Shown: in pieces, positions 16,823-25,951 of the stretch
Numbering within the stretch: the stretch's first letter is position 1
Layout: each line of letters begins with the position of its first letter
Origin: JAEUIA01 sp038330085
GTDB taxonomy: Bacteria; Planctomycetota; UBA1135; GCA-002686595
Assembly (NCBI GenBank): GCA_038330085.1
Contig: JBBQNP010000039.1
Location: 1-34,361, forward strand
DNA length: 34,361 bases
Reading direction: 5' to 3'
The notes under the pieces: model-generated
What the model saw: the letters and a program-made list of their open reading frames with translations, nothing else
What the model was told of the DNA's origin: nothing
Databases searched by the model: none
Program-made: the position numbers and the translations under genes

Positions 16823-17022
16823 GAAGAAGTAGCCGTTGGTGGCGAAGTCCGGGTGGAACGCCATACCGAGCAGGCCTTGTTCTCCACCGGCCGCGATCGG
16901 CGTGACGGAAAGGTAGAGCGTCGGGTGGATCCTCGCCGGAGCGGCGTTCCTTGGGCTGGCGATCTCGAGCTTGATGCGCGAGGTGAAGCGGGCTCAGAGC
17001 AGCAGTCGAGAGACGGGCCAGG
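16823..17022 (-). pseudogene. Decayed 5' fragment of a second sorbosone dehydrogenase gene
   Basis: On the minus strand 16823-16925 encodes LYLSVTPIAAGGEQGLLGMA followed by FHPDFATNGYFF. This closely matches the intact dehydrogenase (LSVTPIAAGGEQGLLGLA, FHPDFANNGYFY, encoded at about 13337-13436). Beyond it, 17006-17022 repeats the 17-base leader of the intact gene. The spacing between these two landmarks is about 80 bases here against about 240 in the intact gene, so most of the signal peptide and N-terminus has been deleted. No propeller body remains, and the 317-bp gap 16749-17065 holds no other gene. Confidence 0.75.
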
Positions 17023-17065
17023 CTCGGATGGGACTTCGGTCAGGTGAGGATCGCAGTGGGCCTGT

Positions 17066-18490
17066 TCAGGGGCGCCATGCGGCTGCGGCGGCGAGCGCGC
17101 TATCGATCAGGATGTGCGGGAAGATGCCGATGAGCACGACGGCGAGTGCACAGATGAGGACGGCGAAGTTGAGCGCGCGGGATGTGGGGATCGGGGCGGC
17201 GCCCGGTTGCGGATCGTCGAGGTAGATGCTGCGCGCGATGCGCAAGTAGTAGTAGATGCCGACGACGGCGAGGATGGCACCGAGGATGACGAGCGTCGTG
17301 TAGTTCTGGTGCCAGGCGGCGATGAACATGCCGAGCTTCGCCCAGAAGCCGGCCACGAACGGGATCCCGCCGAGGGAGAGCAGGAACAGAAGCATGGCGA
17401 GTGCGAGCGCGGGGTTGCGACGCGCGAGTCCGCGGTAGGCGGAGAGGTCGTCGGAGCCGGATGCGCCGACCGCGGTGACGACGGCGAACGCGCCGAGGTT
17501 CGTGAAGAGGTACGCGGCCAAGTAGAAGAGGAGGAGCGCGAGGCCTTCGGTGGATTGGGTGATCAGGCCGAGAAGCATCACGCCGATCTGCGCGATGCCG
17601 CTGTAGGCGAGCAGGCGCTTGATGTTCGTTTGGGGAAGCGCGAGCAGGTTGCCGGCGAGCATCGTGAGCGCGCAGATCGCGATCAGGATGGGCAGGTAGC
17701 GCGCGGCGAGCGGCGCGAAGCCCTCGAGGTAGAGGCGGATGAGCGCGGCGAACCCGGCGGCCTTCGGGGCGACGGAGAGGAAGCCGACGAAAGGAGTAGA
17801 GGCGCCTTCGTAGGTGTCCGGGATCCACATGTGGAACGGCACCGCGCCGATCTTGAACGCGAGCCCGGCCAGGGTGGTCAGGATCCCGGCGAGGAGCAGC
17901 GGTGACGGAGTGGTGGTTGCGTGACGCGCGATCTCGGGCAGCATCGTGGTGCCCGTCGCGCCGTACACGAGCGAGAGCCCGTAGAGCGTGATGACGAAGC
18001 TCACGACGCCGATGAGATAGAACTTGAGCGCGGCCTCACTTGCTTTGCGTTGCTCCTTGGCGAACGCGGTGAGGACGAAGAGCGGGATGCTCATCAACTC
18101 GAAGCACACGACCAGCAGGAGTAGCTCGCGTGCCGATGCGAGCAGCGACATGCCGAGCAGGCTGAGCACGAGCAAGAGGTAGTACTCGCCCTGCCGACGC
18201 GTGAAGTCGCGCGCGACCTGGTCGACGGAGATCAGGCACGCGAGCGCGCCGGCGAGCAGGAAGAGACGCTTGAACCACAGCGCGAGGCCGTCGGCGACGA
18301 ACGCTCCGCCGAACGCTTCTCCGTGCACGTCGAGCGTGAAGGTCGACGCGAAGATCAGCGCGAGCCCGGCGCAGGCGAAGAGGCCGAGCGCGCGCTTCTT
18401 GTCCGCCGGAAGCGCGAGGTCTGCGAGGAAGAGCAGCAGCGCCAGCGCGGCGATCAGGATGTCGAGGATCAAGGGCTGCATGGCGCTCAT
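17066..18490 (-). CDS. nuoN: NADH-quinone oxidoreductase (complex I) subunit N
   Basis: About 474 residues from ATG 18490 (MSAMQPLILDILIAALALLL); longer upstream reading is not credible. It is an antiporter-type, proton-translocating membrane subunit with about 14 helices. Recognisable segments include LSLLGMSLLASARELLLLVV, FELMSIPLFVLTAF, KFYLIGVVSFVITLYGLSL and IGAVPFHMWIPDTYEGA. It is the last gene of the kor-nuo operon and overlaps the nuoM stop by four bases. The length is normal for the family. Confidence 0.95.
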   Translation of the reverse strand: MSAMQPLILDILIAALALLLFLADLALPADKKRALGLFACAGLALIFASTFTLDVHGEAFGGAFVADGLALWFKRLFLLAGALACLISVDQVARDFTRRQGEYYLLLVLSLLGMSLLASARELLLLVVCFELMSIPLFVLTAFAKEQRKASEAALKFYLIGVVSFVITLYGLSLVYGATGTTMLPEIARHATTTPSPLLLAGILTTLAGLAFKIGAVPFHMWIPDTYEGASTPFVGFLSVAPKAAGFAALIRLYLEGFAPLAARYLPILIAICALTMLAGNLLALPQTNIKRLLAYSGIAQIGVMLLGLITQSTEGLALLLFYLAAYLFTNLGAFAVVTAVGASGSDDLSAYRGLARRNPALALAMLLFLLSLGGIPFVAGFWAKLGMFIAAWHQNYTTLVILGAILAVVGIYYYLRIARSIYLDDPQPGAAPIPTSRALNFAVLICALAVVLIGIFPHILIDSALAAAAAWRP

Positions 18491-20007
18491 CGCTCGATGG
18501 CGCTCGTCACGCGCGGCAAGAGCTGCGTCGTCGTGCGGTCGATGGGGTCGAGGACGAGTGCGGGCCACACGCCCAGGAGGACGATCGCACCTCCGAGCAG
18601 AAGGAGCGACACCCATTCCGGTCCGCGCGCGTCATCGAGGTGCGGGAACTGCTCGGTCTTCGGCGGCCCCCAGAAGATCGCGCGCGCCGCGCGCAACACG
18701 TAGATGGAGGTGAGGAACGCGCCGATGACGGCCGGCACCATCCAGGCGGCGTGATGCGACTCGAACGCGCCGAGGAACACGAGGAACTCTGAAACGAACC
18801 CGGCGGTGCCGGGCAGACCGAGGCTGGAGAGGGAAGCGAGCGTGAAGCAGACCGCGATGCCGGGCATGAAGCGCGCGAAGCCGCCCATCGACGGCACGTC
18901 GCGCGTGTGCGTTTTCTCGTAGACGAGGCCGACGAGCGCGAAGAAGAGGCCGGTCATGATCCCGTGCGCGAACATCTGGAACACGGCACCGTTCCAGCCG
19001 TTGACGCTGAGCGTCGCGGCGCCGAGCAGCACGACGCCCATGTGCGAGACGCTGGAGTACGCGACGATGTACTTGAGGTCGGTCTGCGACATCGCCGAGA
19101 GGGCGCCGTACACGATGTTCAGCGCAGCGACGGCGCCGACCCACGGAGCCCACGCTGCCGCTCCTTCGGGCAAGAGCACCATTCCGATGCGGATCACGCC
19201 GTACGCACCGAGCTTCATCAGCACGCCGGCGTGGAGCATCGACACCGCAGTCGGCGCCGAAGCGTGACCGTCGGGCGACCAGGTGTGGAACGGCCAGACG
19301 CCGGCCAGGCTGCCGAACCCGATCCAGAGCATGGGGAAAGCCCACATCTGCAAGTGGCGCGGAAGAATCTGGCTCGCGAGCGACTCCATGTTGAACGTGC
19401 CGCCGCCCGCGCGCGCCATCGCAAGGAATGCAATCAGGATGAGGGCGGAACCACCGAGCAGCATCAGCGTGAGCTTCATCGCCGCGTACTCGCGCCCGCC
19501 GACGTCGAAGTGACGCAACACCGCTGCGAAAGGTCCGCGCGGTGGCACGCGCTTGGTGCTGCCCCAGATGCCGATGAGCAAGTACATCGGCAGCACCGCG
19601 ATCTCGTAGAACAGGAACAGGACGAAGAGGTCGAGGCTCACGAACACGCCGAACACGCCCGTCGAGAGCACGAGCAGGAGGACGTAGAACTCGCGGTCGC
19701 GGTTCTTCACCGTCCAGCTCGCGAAGCAGCCGGCAAAAAGGATCACACCGGTCAGGACGAGCAGCACGACACTCCAGCCGTCGGCGGCGAGCGCGTAGTT
19801 GATGCCGAGCGCGGGCACGAGCGGCAGGCTCTCGCGCAGCGGCGTTCCGCCGAGGAAGTGCGACGTCGCGACGAGGCTCCCGACGAGGGAGATCGACGCG
19901 GCTGCGATGCTGATCAGCCGGATCGCGACGCGCGACCCACGCGGCAGCAGCATGAGCACGACCGCCGCGACGAGCGGAGCGAAGACGACGATGGAGAGCA
20001 CCGGCAT
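18487..20007 (-). CDS. nuoM: NADH-quinone oxidoreductase (complex I) subunit M
   Basis: About 506 residues from ATG 20007 (MPVLSIVVFAPLVAAVVLML). An antiporter-like proton-pumping subunit; diagnostic stretches are LFLFYEIAVLPMYLLIGIWG, PFHTWSPDGHASAPTAVSML, LKLGAYGVIRIGMVLLPEG and YIVAYSSVSHMGVVLLGAAT. The glutamate in FYEIAVLPM is the conserved essential residue of NuoM-type subunits. It lies two bases after nuoL and overlaps nuoN by four. Confidence 0.95.
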   Translation of the reverse strand: MPVLSIVVFAPLVAAVVLMLLPRGSRVAIRLISIAAASISLVGSLVATSHFLGGTPLRESLPLVPALGINYALAADGWSVVLLVLTGVILFAGCFASWTVKNRDREFYVLLLVLSTGVFGVFVSLDLFVLFLFYEIAVLPMYLLIGIWGSTKRVPPRGPFAAVLRHFDVGGREYAAMKLTLMLLGGSALILIAFLAMARAGGGTFNMESLASQILPRHLQMWAFPMLWIGFGSLAGVWPFHTWSPDGHASAPTAVSMLHAGVLMKLGAYGVIRIGMVLLPEGAAAWAPWVGAVAALNIVYGALSAMSQTDLKYIVAYSSVSHMGVVLLGAATLSVNGWNGAVFQMFAHGIMTGLFFALVGLVYEKTHTRDVPSMGGFARFMPGIAVCFTLASLSSLGLPGTAGFVSEFLVFLGAFESHHAAWMVPAVIGAFLTSIYVLRAARAIFWGPPKTEQFPHLDDARGPEWVSLLLLGGAIVLLGVWPALVLDPIDRTTTQLLPRVTSAIER

Positions 20008-20009
20008 GC

Positions 20010-21830
20010 TCAACTCCCCCACAGGCTCCACGCCGCCAGCGCCAGGAAACCGAGGAAGAGCGCGACGACGTAGTCTTGCGCGAAACCGGTCTGCAAGCGC
20101 CGCAGTGCGCTCCCGATCTGGAGGGCCGCGTACCCGATGACGTTGATCACGCCGTCGATCACGTAGCGGTCGATCCATCCGACTGCACGTGCCAGGGAAA
20201 GCAGCACGCTGCGCCAAGCGATCACGTACAGGTTGTCGATCGCGCCGCTGCGCACGAGCGCGAGCGCAGGCGCGGGCAGTGCGTCGGCGACGCCTTCACG
20301 GCGCGGGCCGTGCAGGAACCACGCGCACACGAGCCCGGCGAGACCCAACCCGACGGCCACTGCGCCGACCGGGCCGAAGTGGAAGTGTTCTTCGAGACCG
20401 ATGAGTTTGGTGAACGGCGTGAGCGCAAACCCGGCCACGAGCGCGCCGGCTCCGAGCACGAGCATCGGCCCGAGCATGCTCCAGCCGGACTCGTGCGGAT
20501 GACGCGCCGCCTCGCTGCGCGGTGCGCCGGTGAACGCCAGCAAGAACGCGCGCGCCATGTAGTACGCCGTGAGCAACGTCGTCGCGAGACCGAGTGCGAG
20601 CGCGACGGGATGCTCCGACAGCGCCGTGAGCACCAGCTCTTTCGACCAGAACCCCGCCAGCGGAGGCACGCCCGCGAGCGCGAGGAGTCCGATCGCGAAG
20701 AGCCATGCAGTCGCACGCATGCCGCGCGCGAGCCCGCCCATTTGGCGCACGTCGTTCGTGTGCACGGCGTGGATGACGCTGCCCGCGGCGAGGAAGAGCA
20801 GCGCCTTGAAGAACGCGTGCGTGACGAGGTGGAAGTAGCCTGCCGCCACCGATCCCGCGCCGATCGCTGCCACCATCAAGCCGAGCTGCGAGCACGTCGA
20901 GTACGCGAGAACGCGCTTGATGTCGTACTGCGTCATGCCTAGCACGGCAGCGAACAAGGACGTGCCCGCGCCCACGTACATCACGACCGCGCTCACGTTC
21001 GGCGCGAGCTCGAAGAGGAACGACGTGCGCACCAGCAGAAATACACCGGCCGCCACCATGGTCGCCGCGTGCAAGAGCGCCGACACGGGCGTCGGTCCCT
21101 CCATCGCGTCGGGCAGCCACACGTGCAGCGGAACCTGCGCCGACTTGCTCGCCACGCCGCAAAAGAGGAGCGCCGGCAGCAGCCAGAAGTCCGCGTGCAG
21201 CGGGCCGGCATGCACGGCGACGGCGATCGCGTCGAGGTCGAACGTGCCAAACCACGCCCACGCGATCACGAGCCCGATGAGGAAGCCGACGTCACCGAGC
21301 TTCGTGACCAGGAACGCCTTGAGCGCGGCACGCCCGGCCGATGGACGCTCGTGGTAGTAGCCGATGAGCAGGTAGCTGCAAAGCCCAATGAGTTCGTAGA
21401 AGACGAAGAGCTGCAGCAGGTTCGGCGACAGCACGAAGCCCTGCATCGAGAACAGGAACAACGACTGCCACGTGTAGTAGCGGCCGCGGTGCGCCGAGGG
21501 CTCGCCCGCGAGGTAGCCGACCGAGTAGATCTGCACGCAGAGCGCGACGATCCCGACGACGACCAGCATCGGCGCGCTCGTGCCGTCGAGGCGCACGCCG
21601 AGCTCGCCCAACGTCCGACCGGACATGGGGATCCAGCTCCAAACGTGGCGAATCGGCAGGGCTCCGCTGAGCCAGACCCACAGCGACGCACCGAGCGAGA
21701 GGCACGCTGCGGTGATGGACACCGCGGCCGAGAGCGCACCGTTCTTTCCGATTCCGCGCACGAGACCGGTGACCACCGCCGCGGCGGCGGGGAGCAAGGG
21801 CACGGCGAGCGCGAGCAGCAGGAAGCTCAT
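20010..21830 (-). CDS. nuoL: NADH-quinone oxidoreductase (complex I) subunit L
   Basis: 606 residues, the usual NuoL length. Antiporter-type distal proton-pumping subunit with a C-terminal lateral helix. Typical segments: NLLQLFVFYELIGLCSYLLI, KAFLVTKLGDVGFLIGLV, KSAQVPLHVWLPDAMEGPTP, HAATMVAAGVFLLVRTS and KRVLAYSTCSQLGLMVAAIG. It sits three bases after nuoK and two before nuoM. Confidence 0.97.
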   Translation of the reverse strand: MSFLLLALAVPLLPAAAAVVTGLVRGIGKNGALSAAVSITAACLSLGASLWVWLSGALPIRHVWSWIPMSGRTLGELGVRLDGTSAPMLVVVGIVALCVQIYSVGYLAGEPSAHRGRYYTWQSLFLFSMQGFVLSPNLLQLFVFYELIGLCSYLLIGYYHERPSAGRAALKAFLVTKLGDVGFLIGLVIAWAWFGTFDLDAIAVAVHAGPLHADFWLLPALLFCGVASKSAQVPLHVWLPDAMEGPTPVSALLHAATMVAAGVFLLVRTSFLFELAPNVSAVVMYVGAGTSLFAAVLGMTQYDIKRVLAYSTCSQLGLMVAAIGAGSVAAGYFHLVTHAFFKALLFLAAGSVIHAVHTNDVRQMGGLARGMRATAWLFAIGLLALAGVPPLAGFWSKELVLTALSEHPVALALGLATTLLTAYYMARAFLLAFTGAPRSEAARHPHESGWSMLGPMLVLGAGALVAGFALTPFTKLIGLEEHFHFGPVGAVAVGLGLAGLVCAWFLHGPRREGVADALPAPALALVRSGAIDNLYVIAWRSVLLSLARAVGWIDRYVIDGVINVIGYAALQIGSALRRLQTGFAQDYVVALFLGFLALAAWSLWGS

Positions 21831-21833
21831 GGG

Positions 21834-22145
21834 CTAGCCCGAGAGATCGTGCGCCTGGTCGGCGTCGATGGTGCGCCATGTGCGCGAGATGAGGATCACG
21901 AGCGCGAGGCCGACCGCGACCTCGGCCACGGTGAGCGCGATCGCGAACAACGCGAACACCTGCGCCGTCGGTCCGCCGAAGTGGCGCGAGAACGCGATCA
22001 GGTTGATGTTGACCGCGTTCGCCATCAGCTCGACGGAGAGCAGGATCCCGACGGCGTTGCGCCGCGTCAGCAGGCCGAACACGCCGATGGCGAACAGCAG
22101 CGCCGCCACGAGCAGGCACGCTTGGACTTCGTTCAAGTCGCTCAA
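21834..22145 (-). CDS. nuoK: NADH-quinone oxidoreductase (complex I) subunit K
   Basis: About 103 residues with three helices, matching NuoK length. I place the start at TTG 22145-22143, which overlaps the nuoJ TGA (TTGA), giving SDLNEVQACLLVAALLFAIG. No ATG is available at the proper position. The family core is visible as NAVGILLSVELMANAVNINL, containing the conserved membrane glutamate, and a second glutamate lies in the next helix (TVAEVAVGLALVI). It forms the proton path between NuoH and NuoN. Confidence 0.93.
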   Translation of the reverse strand: MSDLNEVQACLLVAALLFAIGVFGLLTRRNAVGILLSVELMANAVNINLIAFSRHFGGPTAQVFALFAIALTVAEVAVGLALVILISRTWRTIDADQAHDLSG

Positions 22146-22639
22146 GCGTCGACCTTCCGCGCGAGGACGATGGCGCCGACCATGGCCGCGACGAGCAACA
22201 CGGACAAGGCCTCGAACGGCAGGATGAAGTCCGTCAGGAACGCGTGGCCCAGGTCGGCGGCGCTGGTTGCCGGCACGCTCGCCGGTGTCGGCAACGGCGC
22301 GCGCAGGATCTGGAGGAACAAGAGTGCGGCAACTGCGCACGCGATGAACGCTCCGCGCACGACGTTTCGACTGTCGTGGCGGATGGGTCCCCCTTCGATG
22401 CGCGTCGTGAGCATCACGCCGAAGATCATCAAGGTGATGACGCCCCCGGCGTAGAGCAGGACTTGTGCGCCGGCCATGAACCCGGCCGAGAGCCGCACGA
22501 AGAGCCCCGCCGTCGACACGAGCGTGAGCGCCAGCCAGAACACGGCGTGCACGAGGTTTTTCGACAGCACCGTGCCGAGAGCACCGGTGAGGATCACGAC
22601 CGACGGCACGGCGAGCGTGACGACCTCCAGCGTGGTCAT
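22142..22639 (-). CDS. nuoJ: NADH-quinone oxidoreductase (complex I) subunit J
   Basis: About 165 residues from ATG 22639 (MTTLEVVTLAVPSVVILTGA), overlapping the nuoI stop by four bases. Five membrane helices. The family signature is AGAQVLLYAGGVITLMIFGV, which includes the pi-bulge helix of NuoJ. The length is normal. The downstream nuoK start overlaps its stop codon. Confidence 0.94.
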   Translation of the reverse strand: MTTLEVVTLAVPSVVILTGALGTVLSKNLVHAVFWLALTLVSTAGLFVRLSAGFMAGAQVLLYAGGVITLMIFGVMLTTRIEGGPIRHDSRNVVRGAFIACAVAALLFLQILRAPLPTPASVPATSAADLGHAFLTDFILPFEALSVLLVAAMVGAIVLARKVDA

Positions 22640-23169
22640 GCCGGGGGGGTCTCCGCAGGGGATTTCTCCGCGGGGGTTTTCTCCACGCCGCGGTCGGGCG
22701 CATGGCTCTCGACGAGCGAGGTGCCGGTGTACGGCGCGCGCGGGATGCTCTCGTTGGCGTAGAGGAGCGACATCGTGAGCAAGAGGTCCTCGCGCGCGAA
22801 GCTCGGCTTCGTCGGCACGCTGCACATCACGATCGCGTCGACGGGGCAGACCTGCACGCACAGCTCGCACACGATGCAGGCCGTCAAGTCGAGGTTGAAG
22901 TCCTCGGCCCAACCGCGCTTCTTGCCCGTGATCGCGGACTCGTGCTTGCTGGCGACGACCGTGATCACCTCCGACGGGCAGATCTTCTCGCACTTCTTGC
23001 AGCCGATGCAGGCCTCGTCACCGTTGGCCTCGTGCAGCAGCGCAAACGTCTGGCGGTAGCGCGCGGATCGCTCGCGCTTCACGAACGGGTGCATCACCGT
23101 GTTCGGCTTGCGCGTCAGGTTGCGCAGCGTGATGCCGAGGGCCTGGAAGGTCGACGTGAACACGCTCAC
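22636..23169 (-). CDS. nuoI: NADH-quinone oxidoreductase (complex I) subunit I, two [4Fe-4S]
   Basis: About 177 residues from GTG 23169, which overlaps the nuoH TGA (GTGA). Two ferredoxin-type clusters are coordinated by CIGCKKCEKICP and CIVCELCVQVCP; these are N6a and N6b, which carry electrons to NuoB. The tail is unusual: the last residues are EKTPA-EKSPA-ETPPA, coded by a 15-bp tandem repeat that overlaps the nuoJ start. Without nuoEFG in the operon, this subunit is a likely docking point for reduced ferredoxin. Confidence 0.95.
   Translation of the reverse strand: MSVFTSTFQALGITLRNLTRKPNTVMHPFVKRERSARYRQTFALLHEANGDEACIGCKKCEKICPSEVITVVASKHESAITGKKRGWAEDFNLDLTACIVCELCVQVCPVDAIVMCSVPTKPSFAREDLLLTMSLLYANESIPRAPYTGTSLVESHAPDRGVEKTPAEKSPAETPPA
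22639..22683 (-). repeat. 15-bp tandem repeat, three units, at the nuoI 3' end
   Basis: On the minus strand, three 15-base units (22669-22683, 22654-22668, 22639-22653) encode EKTPA, EKSPA and ETPPA at the NuoI C-terminus, immediately before the nuoJ start. Confidence 0.8.
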
Positions 23170-24173
23170 GGTGCGGTCCCCGGCGAGAAACGTGTCCAGA
23201 CGGCAGCCGCCATGACGACGATGAGACCCGCGGGCAGAAGCCACTTCCAGCACAAGCTCATGAGCTGGTCCGAGCGCACGCGCAGGAGCGTCCAGCGCAC
23301 CCACAAGAGCGCCGTCGAGACGAGCGCCGTCTTGAGCACGAACCACGTTGCCTGCAGCGCCATCACGTCCGGTCCCGGGCCGTCGAATCCACCGAGAAAC
23401 AGCGTGACGAACACGGCCGAACCCACGAGGCTGTGCAGGTACTCGGCCAGGTAGAACATGCCGAACTTCATGCCCGTGTACTCGGTGGAGACGCCCGACA
23501 CGAGCTCGCTCTCCGCTTCGGGGATGTCGAACGGGATGCGGTTCCCCTCCGCCAGCGACGCGAGCAAAAACAAGATGCCCGCGACGAGGCCCGGTCCGAG
23601 CGGCCACCAGATGAACCACCGTCCGCCCGACTGCGCCGCGACGATGTCGGTGAGGTTCATCGAGCGCGCGAGCAACACAGGCACGACCACGGCGAGCACC
23701 ATCGGCACGCCGTACGCGACGCTCTGTGCAACCGCGCGCATGCCGCCGAGCAGCGCGAACTTGTTGTTCGAGGCCCAGCCCGCCATCCACGTCGGCAGCA
23801 CGCTCATCGCGCCGACCGCCAGGAAGAAGAGGACGCCGACGTCGAGGTCGGAGATGACGAGACCGGATGCGAGCGGGATCACGGCGAGGCTGAGCAAGCC
23901 GACGATCACGGCCAGGAGCGGCGCGAGGTCGAACATCGCCCGGTCCGCGTCGCGCGGGATGATGTCCTCCTTGATGAGGAGCTTGAACGCGTCCGCGATC
24001 GGCTGCAGCAGTCCCTTGAACCCGACGTGCTTCGGCCCGACGCGCCCCTGCATGCGGCCGGCGAACTTGCGCTCCCACCAGATGAAGTACGACGTGACGC
24101 CGAGCACCGCCGATGAAAGCGCGACGCCCATCACGAGCGCGTGCAGCACCGGGTTGTCGAAGAGGAGCTTCAT
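23166..24173 (-). CDS. nuoH: NADH-quinone oxidoreductase (complex I) subunit H
   Basis: 335 residues, eight membrane helices, forming the quinone chamber at the membrane interface. Diagnostic stretches are ERKFAGRMQGRVGPKHVG, GLLQPIADAFKLLIKEDIIP, EGNRIPFDIPEAESELVSG and EYTGMKFGMFYLAEY. It starts three bases after the nuoD stop. The order nuoD-nuoH without nuoEFG between them is the eleven-subunit arrangement. Confidence 0.97.
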   Translation of the reverse strand: MKLLFDNPVLHALVMGVALSSAVLGVTSYFIWWERKFAGRMQGRVGPKHVGFKGLLQPIADAFKLLIKEDIIPRDADRAMFDLAPLLAVIVGLLSLAVIPLASGLVISDLDVGVLFFLAVGAMSVLPTWMAGWASNNKFALLGGMRAVAQSVAYGVPMVLAVVVPVLLARSMNLTDIVAAQSGGRWFIWWPLGPGLVAGILFLLASLAEGNRIPFDIPEAESELVSGVSTEYTGMKFGMFYLAEYLHSLVGSAVFVTLFLGGFDGPGPDVMALQATWFVLKTALVSTALLWVRWTLLRVRSDQLMSLCWKWLLPAGLIVVMAAAVWTRFSPGTAP

Positions 24174-24176
24174 CGC

Positions 24177-25376
24177 TCAGCGGTCTGCTTCGCCCATGAT
24201 CGGGTCGAGGCTGCCGAGGATCACGACCACGTCGGGGATCGTCGTGCCCGGCAGCAAGTACGGCAGCGCCGACAGCGCGTGGTACGACGGCGGTCGGATC
24301 TTGCAGCGGTAGGGCTTCGGCGTGCCGTCGCTCACGACGTACGTGCCGAGCTCGCCGCGCGGGCTCTCGATCGCGGAGTAGGCCTCCCCCGCCGGCGGCT
24401 TGACCGCGTTGGGCGTCTCGATCGGCTTGCGGCCCATGATCGGGCCTTCGGGCAGCCCCGACACGAGCTCGGTCGCGATGCGCAGGCTCTCCTTCATCTC
24501 CGCGAGGCGCACCATGAAGCGCGCGTACGCATCGCCTTCACGTGCGGTCACCGTGCGCACTTCGATCTCGTCGTACGCGGCGTACGGGCGCTGCTTGCGC
24601 AGGTCCCAGTCGATGCCGCACGCGCGCAGGTTCGGGCCGGACAAACCGAGCTCCTGCGCCAAGACAGGATCGATGCGGCCGACGCCGCGCGTGCGCACGC
24701 GGAAGATCGGGTTCTCGGCCAGCATGCGCTCGTACTCGGGGATGCGCGCGGCGATCTTCGCTGCGACTTGGTGCACGGACTTGTCCCAGCCCGGTGCCGG
24801 ATCGTGGCGTACGCCGCCGACCTGGTGGAAGTTGTAGTGAAAGCGCGCTCCCGTGAGCTCTTCGAACACGTCCAGGATCAGCTCGCGCTCGCGGAAGCAG
24901 TACATGAACACGCTCGTGCCGCCGCCGAGCGCGCCGCCCATGTCGAGCGCGAACGTGCCGAGCCACAAGAGGTGGCTCGCGACGCGCTGCAGCTCGGCGC
25001 AGATCGTGCGCAGGTAGCGCGCGCGCCGCGGGACCTCGCAGCCTTCGAGCTTCTCGAACGCCATCACGAGCGCGAGCTCGTTCGTCATCGCGGACACGTA
25101 GTCGTTCTTGTCGACGATCGGCGTCGACATGACGTACGTGAGCTTCTCGAGCAGCTTCTCGACGCCGCGGTGCAGGTAGCCGAGGTACGGCACGGCCTTC
25201 ACGACGACCTCGCCGTCGAGGTAGAGCTTCACGCGCAGAACACCGTGCGTGGACGGGTGCTGCGGCCCCATGTTGAGGACCATCAGGTCCGCATCGGGCT
25301 CGTAGCTCTCGATGTCGAGGTGCGGGTTCGCGCGCACGAGCGACACGAGGTTCTGCGTGACGGTGCTCAGCGCCAT
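24177..25376 (-). CDS. nuoD: NADH-quinone oxidoreductase (complex I) subunit D
   Basis: About 399 residues from ATG 25376. The quinone-site histidine motif is present (MGPQHPSTHGVLR). Other landmarks are YLGYLHRGVEKLLE, VPRRARYLRTICAELQR, GALGGGTSVFMYCFRERE, and the ending LGSLDPIMGEADR, which matches the family C-terminus. It overlaps the nuoC 3' end by ten bases. NuoC and NuoD are separate here, not fused. Confidence 0.97.
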   Translation of the reverse strand: MALSTVTQNLVSLVRANPHLDIESYEPDADLMVLNMGPQHPSTHGVLRVKLYLDGEVVVKAVPYLGYLHRGVEKLLEKLTYVMSTPIVDKNDYVSAMTNELALVMAFEKLEGCEVPRRARYLRTICAELQRVASHLLWLGTFALDMGGALGGGTSVFMYCFRERELILDVFEELTGARFHYNFHQVGGVRHDPAPGWDKSVHQVAAKIAARIPEYERMLAENPIFRVRTRGVGRIDPVLAQELGLSGPNLRACGIDWDLRKQRPYAAYDEIEVRTVTAREGDAYARFMVRLAEMKESLRIATELVSGLPEGPIMGRKPIETPNAVKPPAGEAYSAIESPRGELGTYVVSDGTPKPYRCKIRPPSYHALSALPYLLPGTTIPDVVVILGSLDPIMGEADR

Positions 25377-25951
25377 GGTGCGTGCGGCGTGTCGATGGCG
25401 TACTGCCGTTGCAGGGGATGACCTTCCCAGTCCTCGGGCAACATGATGCGCCGCAGGTCGGGATGGCCTTCGAACACCGGGCCGACGAGGTCGAAAGCTT
25501 CGCGCTCCTGCCAGTCCGCCCCGGCCCACACGGAGAAGAGGCTCGGCACGCTCGTGCCGACGGGGACCTCGCAGCGGAACGGGAAGTCGAGGTCGCGCTC
25601 GATGTTGCGCACGCGGTACACGACGACGTAGCGCGCGGGAACCGTCTCGACCGGCGGAGCGGTCTCTGCGACCGGCTCGGCCGGCACGGCGGCAACGTCT
25701 GCTTCGCCTTCCTTCGGCTTCTTCGCGGGCTTCCCCTTCGCCGCGTCGGTGAGAGCGGGATGGTGGACCGCAGTGATGTACGAGAGGTAGTGGTAGCCGA
25801 GCTCGTCGTAGAGCGCGCGCGCGAACTCGACGATCCGTTCGCGCGGCACCGTCGGTCCCAGAGGCGAAACGGTCAGACCAAAACGCGTCTCGGCCAGACG
25901 CGCTGCGTCCGAGCCGAAACCGACCGCGCGCCCGTCTTCCGTGCTCTCCAT
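25367..25951 (-). CDS. nuoC: NADH-quinone oxidoreductase (complex I) subunit C, with linker insertion
   Basis: About 194 residues from ATG 25951. The 30-kDa subunit signature is the C-terminal block WQEREAFDLVGPVFEGHPDL followed by RRIMLPEDWEGHPL. An insertion of about 30 residues (from GKPAKKPKEGEADV through ETAPPVETVP), low-complexity and rich in Lys, Pro, Ala and Glu, interrupts the domain between the SYITAVH strand and RYVVVYRVRN. The start codon shares one base with the nuoB stop. Confidence 0.94.
   Translation of the reverse strand: MESTEDGRAVGFGSDAARLAETRFGLTVSPLGPTVPRERIVEFARALYDELGYHYLSYITAVHHPALTDAAKGKPAKKPKEGEADVAAVPAEPVAETAPPVETVPARYVVVYRVRNIERDLDFPFRCEVPVGTSVPSLFSVWAGADWQEREAFDLVGPVFEGHPDLRRIMLPEDWEGHPLQRQYAIDTPHAPWR

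Noticed and set aside
22684..24078. Extended upstream frame of the nuoI reading frame through nuoH
   Set aside because: It is the wrong frame of nuoH. The real NuoI starts at GTG 23169 overlapping the nuoH stop, giving a normal-length protein with both clusters.
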